DNA of 64,000 bases from Saccharopolyspora shandongensis. Lineage in GTDB: Bacteria > Actinomycetota > Actinomycetes > Mycobacteriales > Pseudonocardiaceae. Under the pieces are notes generated by a model. The model did not search any database and was not told the DNA's origin. It saw only the letters and a list, made by a program, of their open reading frames with translations. Shown in pieces: positions 9,164 to 17,477 of this stretch (positions are counted from its first letter, which is position 1; every line of letters starts with the position of its first letter). A program made the position numbers and the translations under genes. The stretch is from positions 186,001-250,000 of the forward strand of contig NZ_FNOK01000003.1 in the NCBI RefSeq assembly GCF_900106995.1. Reading direction: 5' to 3'.

Positions 9164-9622
9164 GTGTCGAAGCTACCGAAACTGCTGACCATCGGAGAGG
9201 TGGCCCACCGCAGCGGCGTCGCCCAGACCGCGCTGCGCTTCTACGAGGAGAAAGGGCTGATCGCCACCACCCGAACCGCCGGGAACCAGCGCCGCTATGA
9301 CCGCTCGGTGCTGCGCCGGCTGGCGTTCATCCGCTCCGCGCAACGCGTCGGCCTGAGCCTGGAGCAGATCTCCGAGGCGCTGGCGACGCTGCCGGACGAC
9401 CACGCCCCGACCAAGGCGGACTGGGCGCGGCTGTCCCGCCGGTGGCGCGACGAGCTGGACGCGCGCATCGACGGCCTGCAACGGCTGCGCGACCGCCTCA
9501 CCGGCTGCATCGGCTGCGGCTGCCTGTCGCTGCGCCTCTGCGCACTGCACAACGCCGACGACAAGCTGGCCGAATTCGGCCCCGGCGCACCGCTCCTGCG
9601 CCCGACGGCCGACCGCTCCTGA
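9164..9622 (+). CDS. soxR: redox-sensing MerR-family activator, SoxR
   Basis: 152-residue MerR-family protein. The N-terminal winged helix (TIGEVAHRSGVAQTALRFYEEKGLI) is followed by a dimerisation helix and the [2Fe-2S] motif CIGCGCLSLRLC (C-x2-C-x-C-x5-C, about residues 113-124), which is the SoxR signature. In actinobacteria SoxR senses redox-cycling compounds by oxidation of the cluster and activates export and oxidoreductase genes. The start is GTG; a TAACCT hexamer at 9151-9156 ends 7 nt before it, so the message may be leaderless. It is divergent from a split transketolase that carries a SoxR-like box, an unusual partner. Confidence 0.9.
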   Translation: MSKLPKLLTIGEVAHRSGVAQTALRFYEEKGLIATTRTAGNQRRYDRSVLRRLAFIRSAQRVGLSLEQISEALATLPDDHAPTKADWARLSRRWRDELDARIDGLQRLRDRLTGCIGCGCLSLRLCALHNADDKLAEFGPGAPLLRPTADRS

Positions 9623-9639
9623 CCGTCCCCACGCATTTG

Positions 9640-9915
9640 CCGCAATTTCAATGAGCGTTTTTCATCCTGGTGAGCCCGCAGTCGCGGGTCGCAAAGCTGC
9701 ACGTCGATGGGGTGTCGCATGCGCCGCAGGCGCATAGCCCACCTACGACACCTGCACCGCCGCGGGTTCTCAGAGGCTTCCTGGCGAGGACGGCCCCTCC
9801 GCCGTGTATCGGACATACATCAGGAGGGGCACCCACAGACCAGGGAGCCTCTGAGGTTCCGCCACCCGCACCGCCACACAGAACGAGGTTGGAAAAACCT
9901 CAATGAAAATTGCGG
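9640..9915 (+). repeat. dispersed structured intergenic element, copy 1
   Basis: About 276 bp filling the gap between convergent soxR and the response-regulator gene. The ends form an imperfect inverted repeat (CCGCAATTT at 9640-9648 against AAATTGCGG at 9907-9915). Inside are a short hairpin (ATGCGCC-GCA-GGCGCAT, 9719-9735), a conserved linker beginning AGCCCACCTACG, and a long stem: CTCAGAGGCTTCCTGG (9769-9784) with CCAGGGAGCCTCTGAG (9840-9855), an inner CCCCTCC/GGAGGGG helix, and an apical TGTAT/ATACA hairpin. Positions 9657-9877 are identical to 25682-25902 in copy 2. Confidence 0.85.
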
Positions 9916-9921
9916 TCCTGG

Positions 9922-10602
9922 TCAGGCTTCGCCGATCCAGCGGTACGCCATCTCGGGCCGGCCGACCGCGCCGTACAGCGGGCGGCGGTCGGCCATGCCG
10001 TTGTTGACCAGGTATTCGAGGTACCTGCGGGCCGTCACCCTGGACACCCCCGCGGCTTCGCCCACGGCTCCCGCCGGTGCTCCGTCGGGGTTGGCGCGCA
10101 GCGCCGAGACGACCGCCGCGAGCGTCTCCTCGCTCATGCCCTTCGGTAGCGCCGCGCGGTCGACGCCGCGCAGCGCGGAGAACGCCCGGTCGATCTCGGC
10201 CTGGCTGCTGACTTCCCGGTCGTCGCCGAGGCTGGCCCGGAACCGCGCGTAGTGCTCCAGCTTCTCCCGCATCGCCGCGAAGGTGAACGGCTTCAGCAGG
10301 TACTGCACCACTCCGCTGGACACCGCCGCGCGGACGACCTTGAGGTCGCGGGCCGAGGTCACCGCGATCACGTCGGCGTTGCTGCCCGCGGTGCGCAGCG
10401 CCCGCGCGACCTGCAGGCCGTCCATGTCGGGCAACCGCAGATCCAGCAGCACCAGGTCGACCGCGGTGCGCTCGACGAACCGCAGCGCCGCCTGCCCGGT
10501 GCGGACCCGGCCCGCGACCGCGAACCCGTCGAGCCGGTTCACGTAGGCCTCGTGCGCCTCGCCGACCAGCGGATCGTCCTCGACGACCAGGACCGAGATC
10601 AC
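9922..10602 (-). CDS. response regulator of CitB/DcuR type
   Basis: 226-residue response regulator. The receiver domain (about 1-120) has the phospho-acceptor Asp in LLDLRLPDMDG and the conserved Lys in LLKPF. The C-terminal part is a helix-turn-helix of the CitT/DcuR kind (VGEAAGVSRVTARRYLEYL). The start overlaps the stop of the histidine kinase by 4 nt, so the two are one operon. The dicarboxylate symporter gene transcribed divergently from the kinase is the likely target. Confidence 0.93.
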   Translation of the reverse strand: MISVLVVEDDPLVGEAHEAYVNRLDGFAVAGRVRTGQAALRFVERTAVDLVLLDLRLPDMDGLQVARALRTAGSNADVIAVTSARDLKVVRAAVSSGVVQYLLKPFTFAAMREKLEHYARFRASLGDDREVSSQAEIDRAFSALRGVDRAALPKGMSEETLAAVVSALRANPDGAPAGAVGEAAGVSRVTARRYLEYLVNNGMADRRPLYGAVGRPEMAYRWIGEA

Positions 10603-12224
10603 CGCGCCACGCCCGTTCCCGAGCGGCCGGGCAACCGGACGGTGAACACCGCGCCGCCGTCGTTGTGCACCTCGATGCTGCCCCGGTGGCGGCGCACGCT
10701 CTGCCCGACCAGCGCCAGCCCGAGCCCGCGGCCGCCCTCCTTCGTCGACCAGCCGCGCTGGAAGACCCGCTGGGCGCTGTCCGGGTCGACGCCCGGCCCG
10801 TTGTCGGCGACCCGGATCAGCACACCGTCCGATGTGGACCGGATGGTCACCTCGACGCTCGGGCGCGAGCCCTCCAGCGTCGCCTCGACGGCGTTGTCGA
10901 TCAGGTTGCCGAGGATCGTCACCAGGTCGCGGGAGTCGATGTGCTCCAGGTCGACGTCGTCGATCTCGGTGCCCTCGCCGAGCACGACCTCCACGCCGCG
11001 CTCCCCCGCCTCGGCGCTCTTGCCCAGCAGCACCGCCGCCAGCACCGGCTCGCCGACCGCGCCGACGACGCGATCGGTGAGCTGCTGGGCGAGCCGGAGC
11101 TCCTCGGTGGCGAACGCGACGGCCTCCTCCGGACGGCCCAGCTCGATCAGCGACACCACGGTGTGCAGCCGGTTCGCCGACTCGTGGGCCTGGGAGCGCA
11201 GCGTTTCGGCGAAGCCGCGCATCGAGTCGAGCTCGCCGCTGAGCGCCTGCAGCTCCGTGTGGTCCCGCAGCGTCACGACGGTGCCCAGGTCGCGATCGCC
11301 GCTGCGGATCTGCGAGACGTTGACCAGCAGCACGCGGTCATCGGTCAGGTGGACCTCGTCGCGCACCGCCCGGCCCAACGCGAGGGTGTCCACAAGGGAC
11401 ACCGGCAGGCCGAGCTCGGACACGTGCCTGCCTTCGGTTTCGACGGGATCCAGCGAGAGCAACACAGCGGCCCCATCGTTGCACAAGGTGATCTGCCCGG
11501 AGGGCGCCACCAGCAGCAGCCCCTCGCGCACCGCGTGCAGGATCGCGTCGTGGTACTCGTACATGCGGCTGAGCTCGGCGGGCCGCAGCCCGTGGGTGTG
11601 GCGCCGCATCCGGGCGCTGACCAGGTAGGTCAGCAGCCCGCCGACCAGCAGCGCGGCCGCCGCGACCAAGACTAGCGCCGTGACCTGCTCACTGAGCTCG
11701 GCGGTGAGCATCTGCACCGTGATGCCGTCCGACACCAGGCCCACCAGCCGGTGCGCGTCGTCGTAGACCGGCACCACGGCGCGCACCGACGGGCCGAGGG
11801 TGCCGGTGTAGGTCTCGGTGAACACTTGCCCGGCGATGGCCTCCTCGATGTGCCCGAGGAACCGCTGCCCGATCTGCGTCGGATCGGGGTGCGTGTAGCG
11901 GATGCCCGCCGGGGACATGATCGTGATGAAGTCGACCCCGGTCTCCGCCCGGACGCGTTCGGCCAGCGGCTGCAGCCTGGCGGTCGGGTTCGGCGCGGTC
12001 AGGCCGTCCCGGACGGCCGGCTGCGTGGCGAGCGTGCGGGCCACCGCGACCACCTTCCCGGTGGCCGCGTCGTCGTTGCGCCGCCCCACGTCGTACCAGG
12101 CCAGCAGGGCCCCGGCGAGGACGACGATGGCGACCACGACCACCTGCAGCACGAAGAGCTGGCGGGCCAGGCTCCAGCTGGGCCGGACGCGGCCGAACCA
12201 GTTCCGGTCATCGGCGGTGGGCAT
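10599..12224 (-). CDS. sensor histidine kinase of CitA/DcuS type
   Basis: 541-residue membrane kinase. The first transmembrane helix is at about residues 20-43, followed by an extracytoplasmic PDC/CitA-like sensor domain (motif GIRYTHPDPTQIGQRF, about 110-125), a second helix near 182-202, a PAS domain, a dimerisation helix with the phospho-acceptor His in SQAHESANRLH, and an ATPase domain with N-box and glycine loops (GGRGLGLALV). CitA/DcuS kinases sense citrate or C4-dicarboxylates, which fits the divergent dicarboxylate symporter. ATG at 12224 is chosen; a longer frame upstream lacks coding character and runs into the symporter promoter region. Confidence 0.92.
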   Translation of the reverse strand: MPTADDRNWFGRVRPSWSLARQLFVLQVVVVAIVVLAGALLAWYDVGRRNDDAATGKVVAVARTLATQPAVRDGLTAPNPTARLQPLAERVRAETGVDFITIMSPAGIRYTHPDPTQIGQRFLGHIEEAIAGQVFTETYTGTLGPSVRAVVPVYDDAHRLVGLVSDGITVQMLTAELSEQVTALVLVAAAALLVGGLLTYLVSARMRRHTHGLRPAELSRMYEYHDAILHAVREGLLLVAPSGQITLCNDGAAVLLSLDPVETEGRHVSELGLPVSLVDTLALGRAVRDEVHLTDDRVLLVNVSQIRSGDRDLGTVVTLRDHTELQALSGELDSMRGFAETLRSQAHESANRLHTVVSLIELGRPEEAVAFATEELRLAQQLTDRVVGAVGEPVLAAVLLGKSAEAGERGVEVVLGEGTEIDDVDLEHIDSRDLVTILGNLIDNAVEATLEGSRPSVEVTIRSTSDGVLIRVADNGPGVDPDSAQRVFQRGWSTKEGGRGLGLALVGQSVRRHRGSIEVHNDGGAVFTVRLPGRSGTGVAR

Positions 12225-12368
12225 CACGGATCCGTGTCGGAGATGTGAACACAATGAACAGAAGCGTGACGCCGACGATACCCGGCACAGATAGTCTCTC
12301 CCGGCCGGACCGTGATCTGGGACACGGCTGGTGCGAGTGTGACCCGGTAGCCCAGTAGGAGTGCAACA

Positions 12369-13739
12369 GTGGCAAGCAAAGACGCTGCGCAGACACGCCG
12401 TCGGGATAGAACGCATTACCTGTACATCGCGGTGATCGTCGCGGTGCTGGCCGGCATCGCGGTCGGCTTCCTCGCGCCGGACCTCGGCAAGGCTCTGAAG
12501 CCGCTGGGCACCGGGTTCGTCAACCTGATCAAGATGATGATCTCGCCGGTCATCTTCTGCACCATCGTGCTCGGCGTGGGAGGCGTCCGGAAGGCCGCCA
12601 AGGTCGGCAAGGTCGGCGGCCTCGCGCTGGGTTACTTCATGATCATGTCCGTGGTGGCGCTGGTCATCGGGCTGCTGGTGGGCAACGTGCTGCACCCCGG
12701 CGAGGGCCTGCAGATCACCGATTCGCTGCGCGGCCAGGGTGTGAAGCAGGCCGGTGAGGGCGCCGAGAGCACCACGGACTTCCTGCTCGGGATCATCCCG
12801 CACACCCTGGTGTCCTCGTTGACCGAGGGAAAGGTGCTGCAGACGCTGCTGGTGGCGTTGCTGGCCGGTTTCGCGCTGCAGGCGATGGGCGACAAGGGCA
12901 CCCCGATCCTGCGCGGCATCGAGCACATCCAGCGGCTGGTGTTCAAGATGCTGGCGATGGTCATGTGGGCGGCGCCGGTGGGCGCGTTCGGCGCGATCGC
13001 CGCGGTCGTCGGCGCGACCGGCGTGCAGGCCCTCAAGGGCCTGGCCGTGATCATGCTCGGCTTCTACATCACGTGCTTGCTGTTCGTGTTCCTGGTGCTG
13101 GGCCCGGTGCTGTGGATGTTCGCGCGGGTCAACATCTTCTCGCTGCTGCGCTACCTGGGCCGCGAGTTCCTGCTGATCGTGTCCACCTCGTCGTCGGAGG
13201 CCGCGCTGCCGCGGCTGATCGCGAAGATGGAGCACCTCGGCGTGAGCAAGCCGGTCGTCGGCATCACGGTGCCGACCGGCTACTCGTTCAACCTGGACGG
13301 CACCATGATCTACCTGACCATGGCGTCGCTGTTCATCGCGAGCGCGATGGGCGACCCGCTGTCGCTGGGCGAACAGGTCGGGCTGCTGCTGTTCATGATG
13401 ATCGCCTCGAAGGGCGCGGCGGGTGTCAGCGGCGCCGGGCTGGCGACGCTGGCGGGCGGCCTGCAGTCGCACCGGCCGGAGCTGCTGGACGGCGTGGGCC
13501 TGATCGTGGGCATCGACCGGTTCATGTCGGAGGCGCGGGCGCTGACGAACTTCGCGGGCAACGCGGTGGCGACGGTCCTCATCGGCGCGTGGACGAAGGA
13601 GATCGACCGCGACCAGATGCAGCAGGTGTTCTCGGGAGGAAGCCCGTTCAACGAGCAGTCCTTCGTGGACGAGGGCCACGGCGGCGCGACCAGCGAGGGC
13701 GACGAGCCCGAGAAGGAAGCCGTCGCAGCGAAGAGCTGA
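12369..13739 (+). CDS. dctA: dicarboxylate:cation symporter (DctA family)
   Basis: 456-residue secondary transporter of the dicarboxylate/amino acid:cation symporter family, expected to import succinate, fumarate or malate with protons or sodium. Seen: about eight hydrophobic segments, the Ser-rich re-entrant loop motif STSSSEAALPRLI, and the VPTGYSFNLDGTMIY and AGVSGAGLA motifs of helix 7 and hairpin 2. The start is GTG. It is divergent from the CitA/DcuS-like two-component operon with a 144-bp shared control region, so induction by external C4-dicarboxylate is likely. A strong terminator follows. Confidence 0.95.
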   Translation: MASKDAAQTRRRDRTHYLYIAVIVAVLAGIAVGFLAPDLGKALKPLGTGFVNLIKMMISPVIFCTIVLGVGGVRKAAKVGKVGGLALGYFMIMSVVALVIGLLVGNVLHPGEGLQITDSLRGQGVKQAGEGAESTTDFLLGIIPHTLVSSLTEGKVLQTLLVALLAGFALQAMGDKGTPILRGIEHIQRLVFKMLAMVMWAAPVGAFGAIAAVVGATGVQALKGLAVIMLGFYITCLLFVFLVLGPVLWMFARVNIFSLLRYLGREFLLIVSTSSSEAALPRLIAKMEHLGVSKPVVGITVPTGYSFNLDGTMIYLTMASLFIASAMGDPLSLGEQVGLLLFMMIASKGAAGVSGAGLATLAGGLQSHRPELLDGVGLIVGIDRFMSEARALTNFAGNAVATVLIGAWTKEIDRDQMQQVFSGGSPFNEQSFVDEGHGGATSEGDEPEKEAVAAKS

Positions 13740-13751
13740 CGTTCCACAGCA

Positions 13752-13788
13752 GAAGGGTGCCCCCGACTCTCGGTTGGGGGCACCCTTC
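13752..13788. terminator. bidirectional terminator after the dicarboxylate symporter
   Basis: Perfect 13-bp arms GAAGGGTGCCCCC (13752-13764) and GGGGGCACCCTTC (13776-13788) with an 11-nt loop, placed between convergent genes. Confidence 0.85.
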
Positions 13789-13800
13789 GCGCGTTCAGGC

Positions 13801-13959
13801 TCAGCCGTAGATCATCCAGCCGATGCCGCCGACGATGGCCATCAGCGCGGCGACGGCGAGCACCACGGCGAAGAACCGGGCGGTCTTCCACGTCGCGTAG
13901 ACGCCGCCGATCAGGAAACCCGCGACGGCCAGCAGGATGATCGGCAGGTAGCTCTGCAT
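13801..13959 (-). CDS. small two-helix membrane protein
   Basis: Short gene of 52 residues on the minus strand. It has a good Shine-Dalgarno (GAGGGGAG about 7 nt before ATG) and codes MQSYLPIILLAVAGFLIGG onward, with two hydrophobic helices (about 4-22 and 29-49) separated by YATWKTARFF. It ends just inside the dctA terminator region, converging on dctA. The family is unknown to me. The coding call rests on the start site, the amphipathic pattern and high third-position GC. Confidence 0.65.
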   Translation of the reverse strand: MQSYLPIILLAVAGFLIGGVYATWKTARFFAVVLAVAALMAIVGGIGWMIYG

Positions 13960-14002
13960 CACCACTCCCCTCAACGCGGCCAGCGTACCGAGGGGCCCGG
14001 GC

Positions 14003-16093
14003 TCAGCCGGTGACGCCCGGGGCCCCGTTCTCGACCCGGCCGGTGGCCCGGCGCCGGAACGACTGGTCCTGCGCTGCCGCCACCTCGACGTCGTACCAGC
14101 CCTGGTCCGTCGGCCACGCCACCGACTCCGCGCCGCCCGCGGCGAGCCGGACCTCGCGCTGCTCGCCGGGCGCGTAGCCCAGGGCTCGCAGGCGCACCGT
14201 GATCGGCTCGGCGCCGCTGTTGCGCAGTTCCAGGGACAGGCCGCCGGTGCGGGCGTCGGGGTTCGTCCGCACGTCGAGGCCCGCGGCCTTGCCTTCGCGG
14301 GAGCCGCTCAGCTCGAACCAGAACCGGTTCGGCCCCTGCACCGCGAGCCGGTACTCCTCCTTCGCCGGCACGTTCACCACCTGCTCGCCGCGAACGTCCA
14401 CATGGGACGGTCCGGACAGCTCGCCCGCGTACGGGTAGATCGTGAAGTGCGCCGATCCGGCGCCGACGTTGCCCAGCCGCAGCGTCACCGCTTCCCCGTT
14501 GAGCACGGCGGAGACCTGCGGTTGGTACGGCAGGGCCCGCGCCGGGCGGCGGCCCTGCTCCTGCAGCGGGAGCGCCTGTTCCGCCGGCGGCTTGGGGTGC
14601 CAGCGCTCGATCGGCTCCGGTACCGGGCCCGGCTCGGCGGGCTTCGGCGGCTTCGCCGCGTTCTCGAAGTCGAAGACCGAGGTCAGGTCGCCGCACGCGG
14701 TGCGCCGCCAGGAGCTGATGTTCGGCTCCTGCACACCCGTCCAGCGCTCCAGCAGGCGCAGCACCGACGTGTGGTCGAAGACCTCGGAGTTGACGACGCC
14801 GCCGATCGTCCACGGCGACACCACGGTCATCGGCACCCGCGGGCCGAGGCCGATCGGCTGGCCCTCGAAGTGGTCGTCGCCCTCGCCGGACTCGGGCTTC
14901 GGCGGCACCGGCGGCGGCACGTGGTCGAAGAAGCCGTCGTTCTCGTCGAAGTTGAGCAGCAGCGCGGTCTTCGACCAGATCTGCGGGTCGGCGATCGCGT
15001 CCAGCACCTCGTAGACCAGGTTGGCGCTGCCGACCGGCGTGGAGCTGCCCGGGTGCTCGGAGTCCGCGGCGGACGGGACCAGCCACACCACCTTCGGCAG
15101 CCGCTTCGCCTTGATGTCGGCGCGGAGCCGCTCGACGAGGGTGCCCGGCTTGCTGCGGTACATGGCGCGGTCGAACAGGCTGCGCTCGGCGTCGGTCAGC
15201 GCATCGCGGCCCGCCTCCAGCTGCTTGAGCAGCCGCTGCTGCTCCTGGGCCGGCTTGTCGAACAGGGCGGTGTAGAACTCCTCGGTGGTGCGGAACTTCC
15301 CGTCCACCGCCGCGAGCATCTTGCGGCCGATCTCCTTGAACGTCTTGAAGTACTCGACGGAGTTGTCGGTGAAGTTGTCCCACTCCTGGTAGATCTGCCA
15401 GGGCACCCCGGCCTTCTCCAGCCGCTCCGGGTACGTCGTCCACTCGTAGCCGGCGTGGTCGTAGTCGTAGGCGGCGTTGGTGACGGCCCGCTTGGTGGTG
15501 CCCGGCTCGTAGCCGGTGGTGCCGGTCCACAGGTAGTTGCGGTTCGGGTTGGTGGAGCCGAAGACCGAGCAGTGGTAGGCGTCGCAGATGGTGAAGGTGT
15601 CGGCCAGCTCGTACTGCAGCGGGATGTCCTGCCGCTCGTAGTAGGTCATGGCGGCGGAGGTCTTCGCGGCGACCCAGTCGTTGTTCCAGCCGCCCGCCCA
15701 GGCCTTACCGCTGCCGCCCCAGCTGTGGTCAAGGGCGCCGAGGTACTGGATGTCGGAAACCGGCCGCCCCTCCCGCTCGGCGCCCTGCCGCAGCGAGAAC
15801 GGCAGCACCTCACCGCCGACGGCGGGCTGCTGGAAGACGGATCGCCCATCGGGCTGCTGCAACGGCAATCGGTCGCCGTAGCCGCGCACGCCGCGCAGCG
15901 TGCCGTAGTAGTGGTCGAACGAGCGGTTCTCCTGCATGAGCACGATGACGTGCTCGACAGTGTCCAGCCCGCCCTGCGGAACCTGCTTCGCCATGGCCTG
16001 GTGGAGCGAAGGCGGCAGCAGCGAAGCGGCGGCAACGCCACCGGCAACACCAGCGGCACCGGCCAACACCCGACGTCGAGAAACCTCAGTCAC
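14003..16093 (-). CDS. Tat-exported phospholipase C (non-haemolytic/phosphocholine-type)
   Basis: Predicted secreted phosphoesterase of 696 residues that hydrolyses phosphatidylcholine-like lipids. A twin-arginine signal is at the N-terminus (SRRRVLAG then an Ala-rich core, about residues 5-35). The phosphoesterase domain has IVLMQENRSFDHYYGTLRGV, NDGFFDHVPPP and the DHTSVLRLLERW motif seen in bacterial PLC/acid-phosphatase-like enzymes. The C-terminal third holds two DUF756-type beta domains. Length matches the family (about 680-730). It may release phosphate or choline, but no phosphate-box is evident upstream. Confidence 0.93.
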   Translation of the reverse strand: MTEVSRRRVLAGAAGVAGGVAAASLLPPSLHQAMAKQVPQGGLDTVEHVIVLMQENRSFDHYYGTLRGVRGYGDRLPLQQPDGRSVFQQPAVGGEVLPFSLRQGAEREGRPVSDIQYLGALDHSWGGSGKAWAGGWNNDWVAAKTSAAMTYYERQDIPLQYELADTFTICDAYHCSVFGSTNPNRNYLWTGTTGYEPGTTKRAVTNAAYDYDHAGYEWTTYPERLEKAGVPWQIYQEWDNFTDNSVEYFKTFKEIGRKMLAAVDGKFRTTEEFYTALFDKPAQEQQRLLKQLEAGRDALTDAERSLFDRAMYRSKPGTLVERLRADIKAKRLPKVVWLVPSAADSEHPGSSTPVGSANLVYEVLDAIADPQIWSKTALLLNFDENDGFFDHVPPPVPPKPESGEGDDHFEGQPIGLGPRVPMTVVSPWTIGGVVNSEVFDHTSVLRLLERWTGVQEPNISSWRRTACGDLTSVFDFENAAKPPKPAEPGPVPEPIERWHPKPPAEQALPLQEQGRRPARALPYQPQVSAVLNGEAVTLRLGNVGAGSAHFTIYPYAGELSGPSHVDVRGEQVVNVPAKEEYRLAVQGPNRFWFELSGSREGKAAGLDVRTNPDARTGGLSLELRNSGAEPITVRLRALGYAPGEQREVRLAAGGAESVAWPTDQGWYDVEVAAAQDQSFRRRATGRVENGAPGVTG

Positions 16094-16410
16094 GAGCGGA
16101 CATCGTCACCGAAGAAAGCCAAGCGGCGTAAGACCCGCAGTGACGCAACGGTGAACCACCCGTGTCCGCCAAACGGCGTAACCGCAGGAATCCAGACAAC
16201 CACCCATCGTCGCAGCGCCGGTGGCTAGGTGAGGCAGAAGCGGGCGCGTTCCTGGTTGGCCAGGCGACGGACGCCACGCTCATCGGCCTCGCACAGCAGC
16301 GCCTCGGCGTCGGCTTCTACCTTCCAGGTAAGCGCTAAGAATCATTTGAGCTTCTACAGGTGCGCGAAAGCTCCCACAAGGCATTGAGCGCGCTGCTAAC
16401 GTGACCCGCC
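16094..16410. other. intergenic region between phospholipase C and lipoprotein genes
   Basis: 317 bases that hold the divergent promoters of the two flanking genes and a short coding-like relic on the minus strand (see the entry at 16225-16344). The last 20 bases contain a TAACGT hexamer about 10 nt before the lipoprotein GTG, consistent with a short or absent leader. Nothing else recognisable is seen. Confidence 0.4.
16225..16344 (-). pseudogene. possible C-terminal gene relic
   Basis: On the minus strand, codons from about 16341 to the TAG at 16225-16227 read LTWKVEADAEALLCEADERG and then an Arg/Ala-rich helix ending ARFCLT. The composition and third-position GC resemble real coding sequence, but no start codon precedes it: an in-frame TGA lies at about 16342-16344. 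It looks like the surviving tail of a gene, possibly left by rearrangement. No family was recognised. Confidence 0.25.
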
Positions 16411-17121
16411 GTGAACCGAACCCGAAAGACATTCACGACCAGTGTTTGCGCGGTCGGTCTCGCCGGGATGCTCGCCGCGTGCGGCAACTCTCCGGGAGAC
16501 CGCACCCCCGGCACCACCCCGGTCCACACCCAGCAGCAGTCAACCAGCCCGCCCCCGCCACCGGCGGCAACAGTGCCCACGCTGGAGGGCATCGCTACAC
16601 CTCAAGCGCAGCAGGATGTAGAAGCCCTAGCCAGGGGCATCGCCTCGCAGGTGGTCTACGCTTACGCCGACGACATCACCACCTATGCTGAAACGCTGGT
16701 GTGCGGCACGAGCGTCGCTGCGGGTACATCGATCAACCCACCAGCGACGATCACTCTCTACGTTTCCCCGAAGGTCGTGGCCTGCCCCGCTGGACTCGAC
16801 TACCTCAGCCTCACGGGAAACCTGAGCCTCCGGCCACGACTGCCCAACCGTGACGGTGACAGCGACCCCGACCACCTGGACCCCGCCCCCGACGATCCGC
16901 AACGCACGCGGGCGCAACCCGACGGACCTCCGAAGCCCCCGCCGCCGAAGCCCACACCAGCAACCGAGCTGGACACGAAAACCGGTCATGGGGAAAGTGG
17001 TTCAGCGTATTACTCAAACTGCGCCGCCGCGCGAGCCGCCGGCGCCGCACCTCTCCACAGCGGCGAACCGGGGTACCGGTCTGCATTGGACAGGGACCAC
17101 GACGGCGTAGCCTGCGAATAA
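16411..17121 (+). CDS. lipoprotein with PASTA-like segment and Excalibur calcium-binding domain
   Basis: 236-residue exported protein with a signal peptide and lipobox GMLAAC (Cys near 24). A Pro-rich linker follows, then a segment with the spacing of a PASTA repeat (CGTSVAAGTSINPPATITLYVSPK). The C-terminal Excalibur domain (YYSNCAAARAAGAAPLHSGE ... LDRDHDGVACE) carries the DxDxDG calcium loop and two Cys. The central stretch from about 145 to 175 is Asp/Pro/Arg-rich and unlike either domain; one other frame there reads a Thr/Pro-rich sequence, so a pair of compensating frameshifts is possible. Role: cell-surface protein, otherwise unknown. Confidence 0.8.
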   Translation: MNRTRKTFTTSVCAVGLAGMLAACGNSPGDRTPGTTPVHTQQQSTSPPPPPAATVPTLEGIATPQAQQDVEALARGIASQVVYAYADDITTYAETLVCGTSVAAGTSINPPATITLYVSPKVVACPAGLDYLSLTGNLSLRPRLPNRDGDSDPDHLDPAPDDPQRTRAQPDGPPKPPPPKPTPATELDTKTGHGESGSAYYSNCAAARAAGAAPLHSGEPGYRSALDRDHDGVACE

Positions 17122-17477
17122 CAGCGCGGCATGGGTTTCTCACAACCGACCAGTGCCGACAGTGGTCGGCGTTCGCCGTCGTGATCAAGGATTGCCGCTT
17201 CGACTGCTGACCATGGTCAGATGCGCAAGGGCCCCTTGGCCGACTTACTTAGCCAAGGGGTCCTCACCTGAGAAGCCCTTACTACTTCGCAAGATTTTCA
17301 AGGACCAGTGGCGCCGCCTGCTGCGCCAACTGACATCCGGCTTCAACGTCGCCGTTGATTTGACCAGCGTGCCGGACAACCCGCTCCTCGGCGCCGGATC
17401 TATGTGTCACCCTTCCCATTTCGGAGCGGCGCGCAGCGCTCACCGAAGCGCTCTCCGCGTTCGGGTGACTGCAGCCC
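17122..17477. other. convergent intergenic region with terminator and relic-like tail
   Basis: 356 bases between two convergent genes. Apart from the terminator at 17228-17264, the minus strand at about 17282-17350 can be read as a helix-forming peptide ending LAQQAAPLVLENLAK before a stop, which resembles the end of an exported-protein gene but has no identifiable start. I see no complete gene here. Confidence 0.35.
17228..17264. terminator. bidirectional terminator hairpin
   Basis: Arms AGGGCCCCTTGGC (17228-17240) and GCCAAGGGGTCCT (17252-17264) pair over 13 bp with a single G-U type mismatch and an 11-nt loop. It lies between the convergent lipoprotein and YdcF-like genes. Confidence 0.8.

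Noticed and set aside
10599..13679. A 1026-codon frame extending the histidine kinase upstream through dctA
   Set aside because: Residues before the ATG at 12224 are antisense to the dicarboxylate symporter and lack any domain. A kinase of 541 residues fits the CitA/DcuS family.
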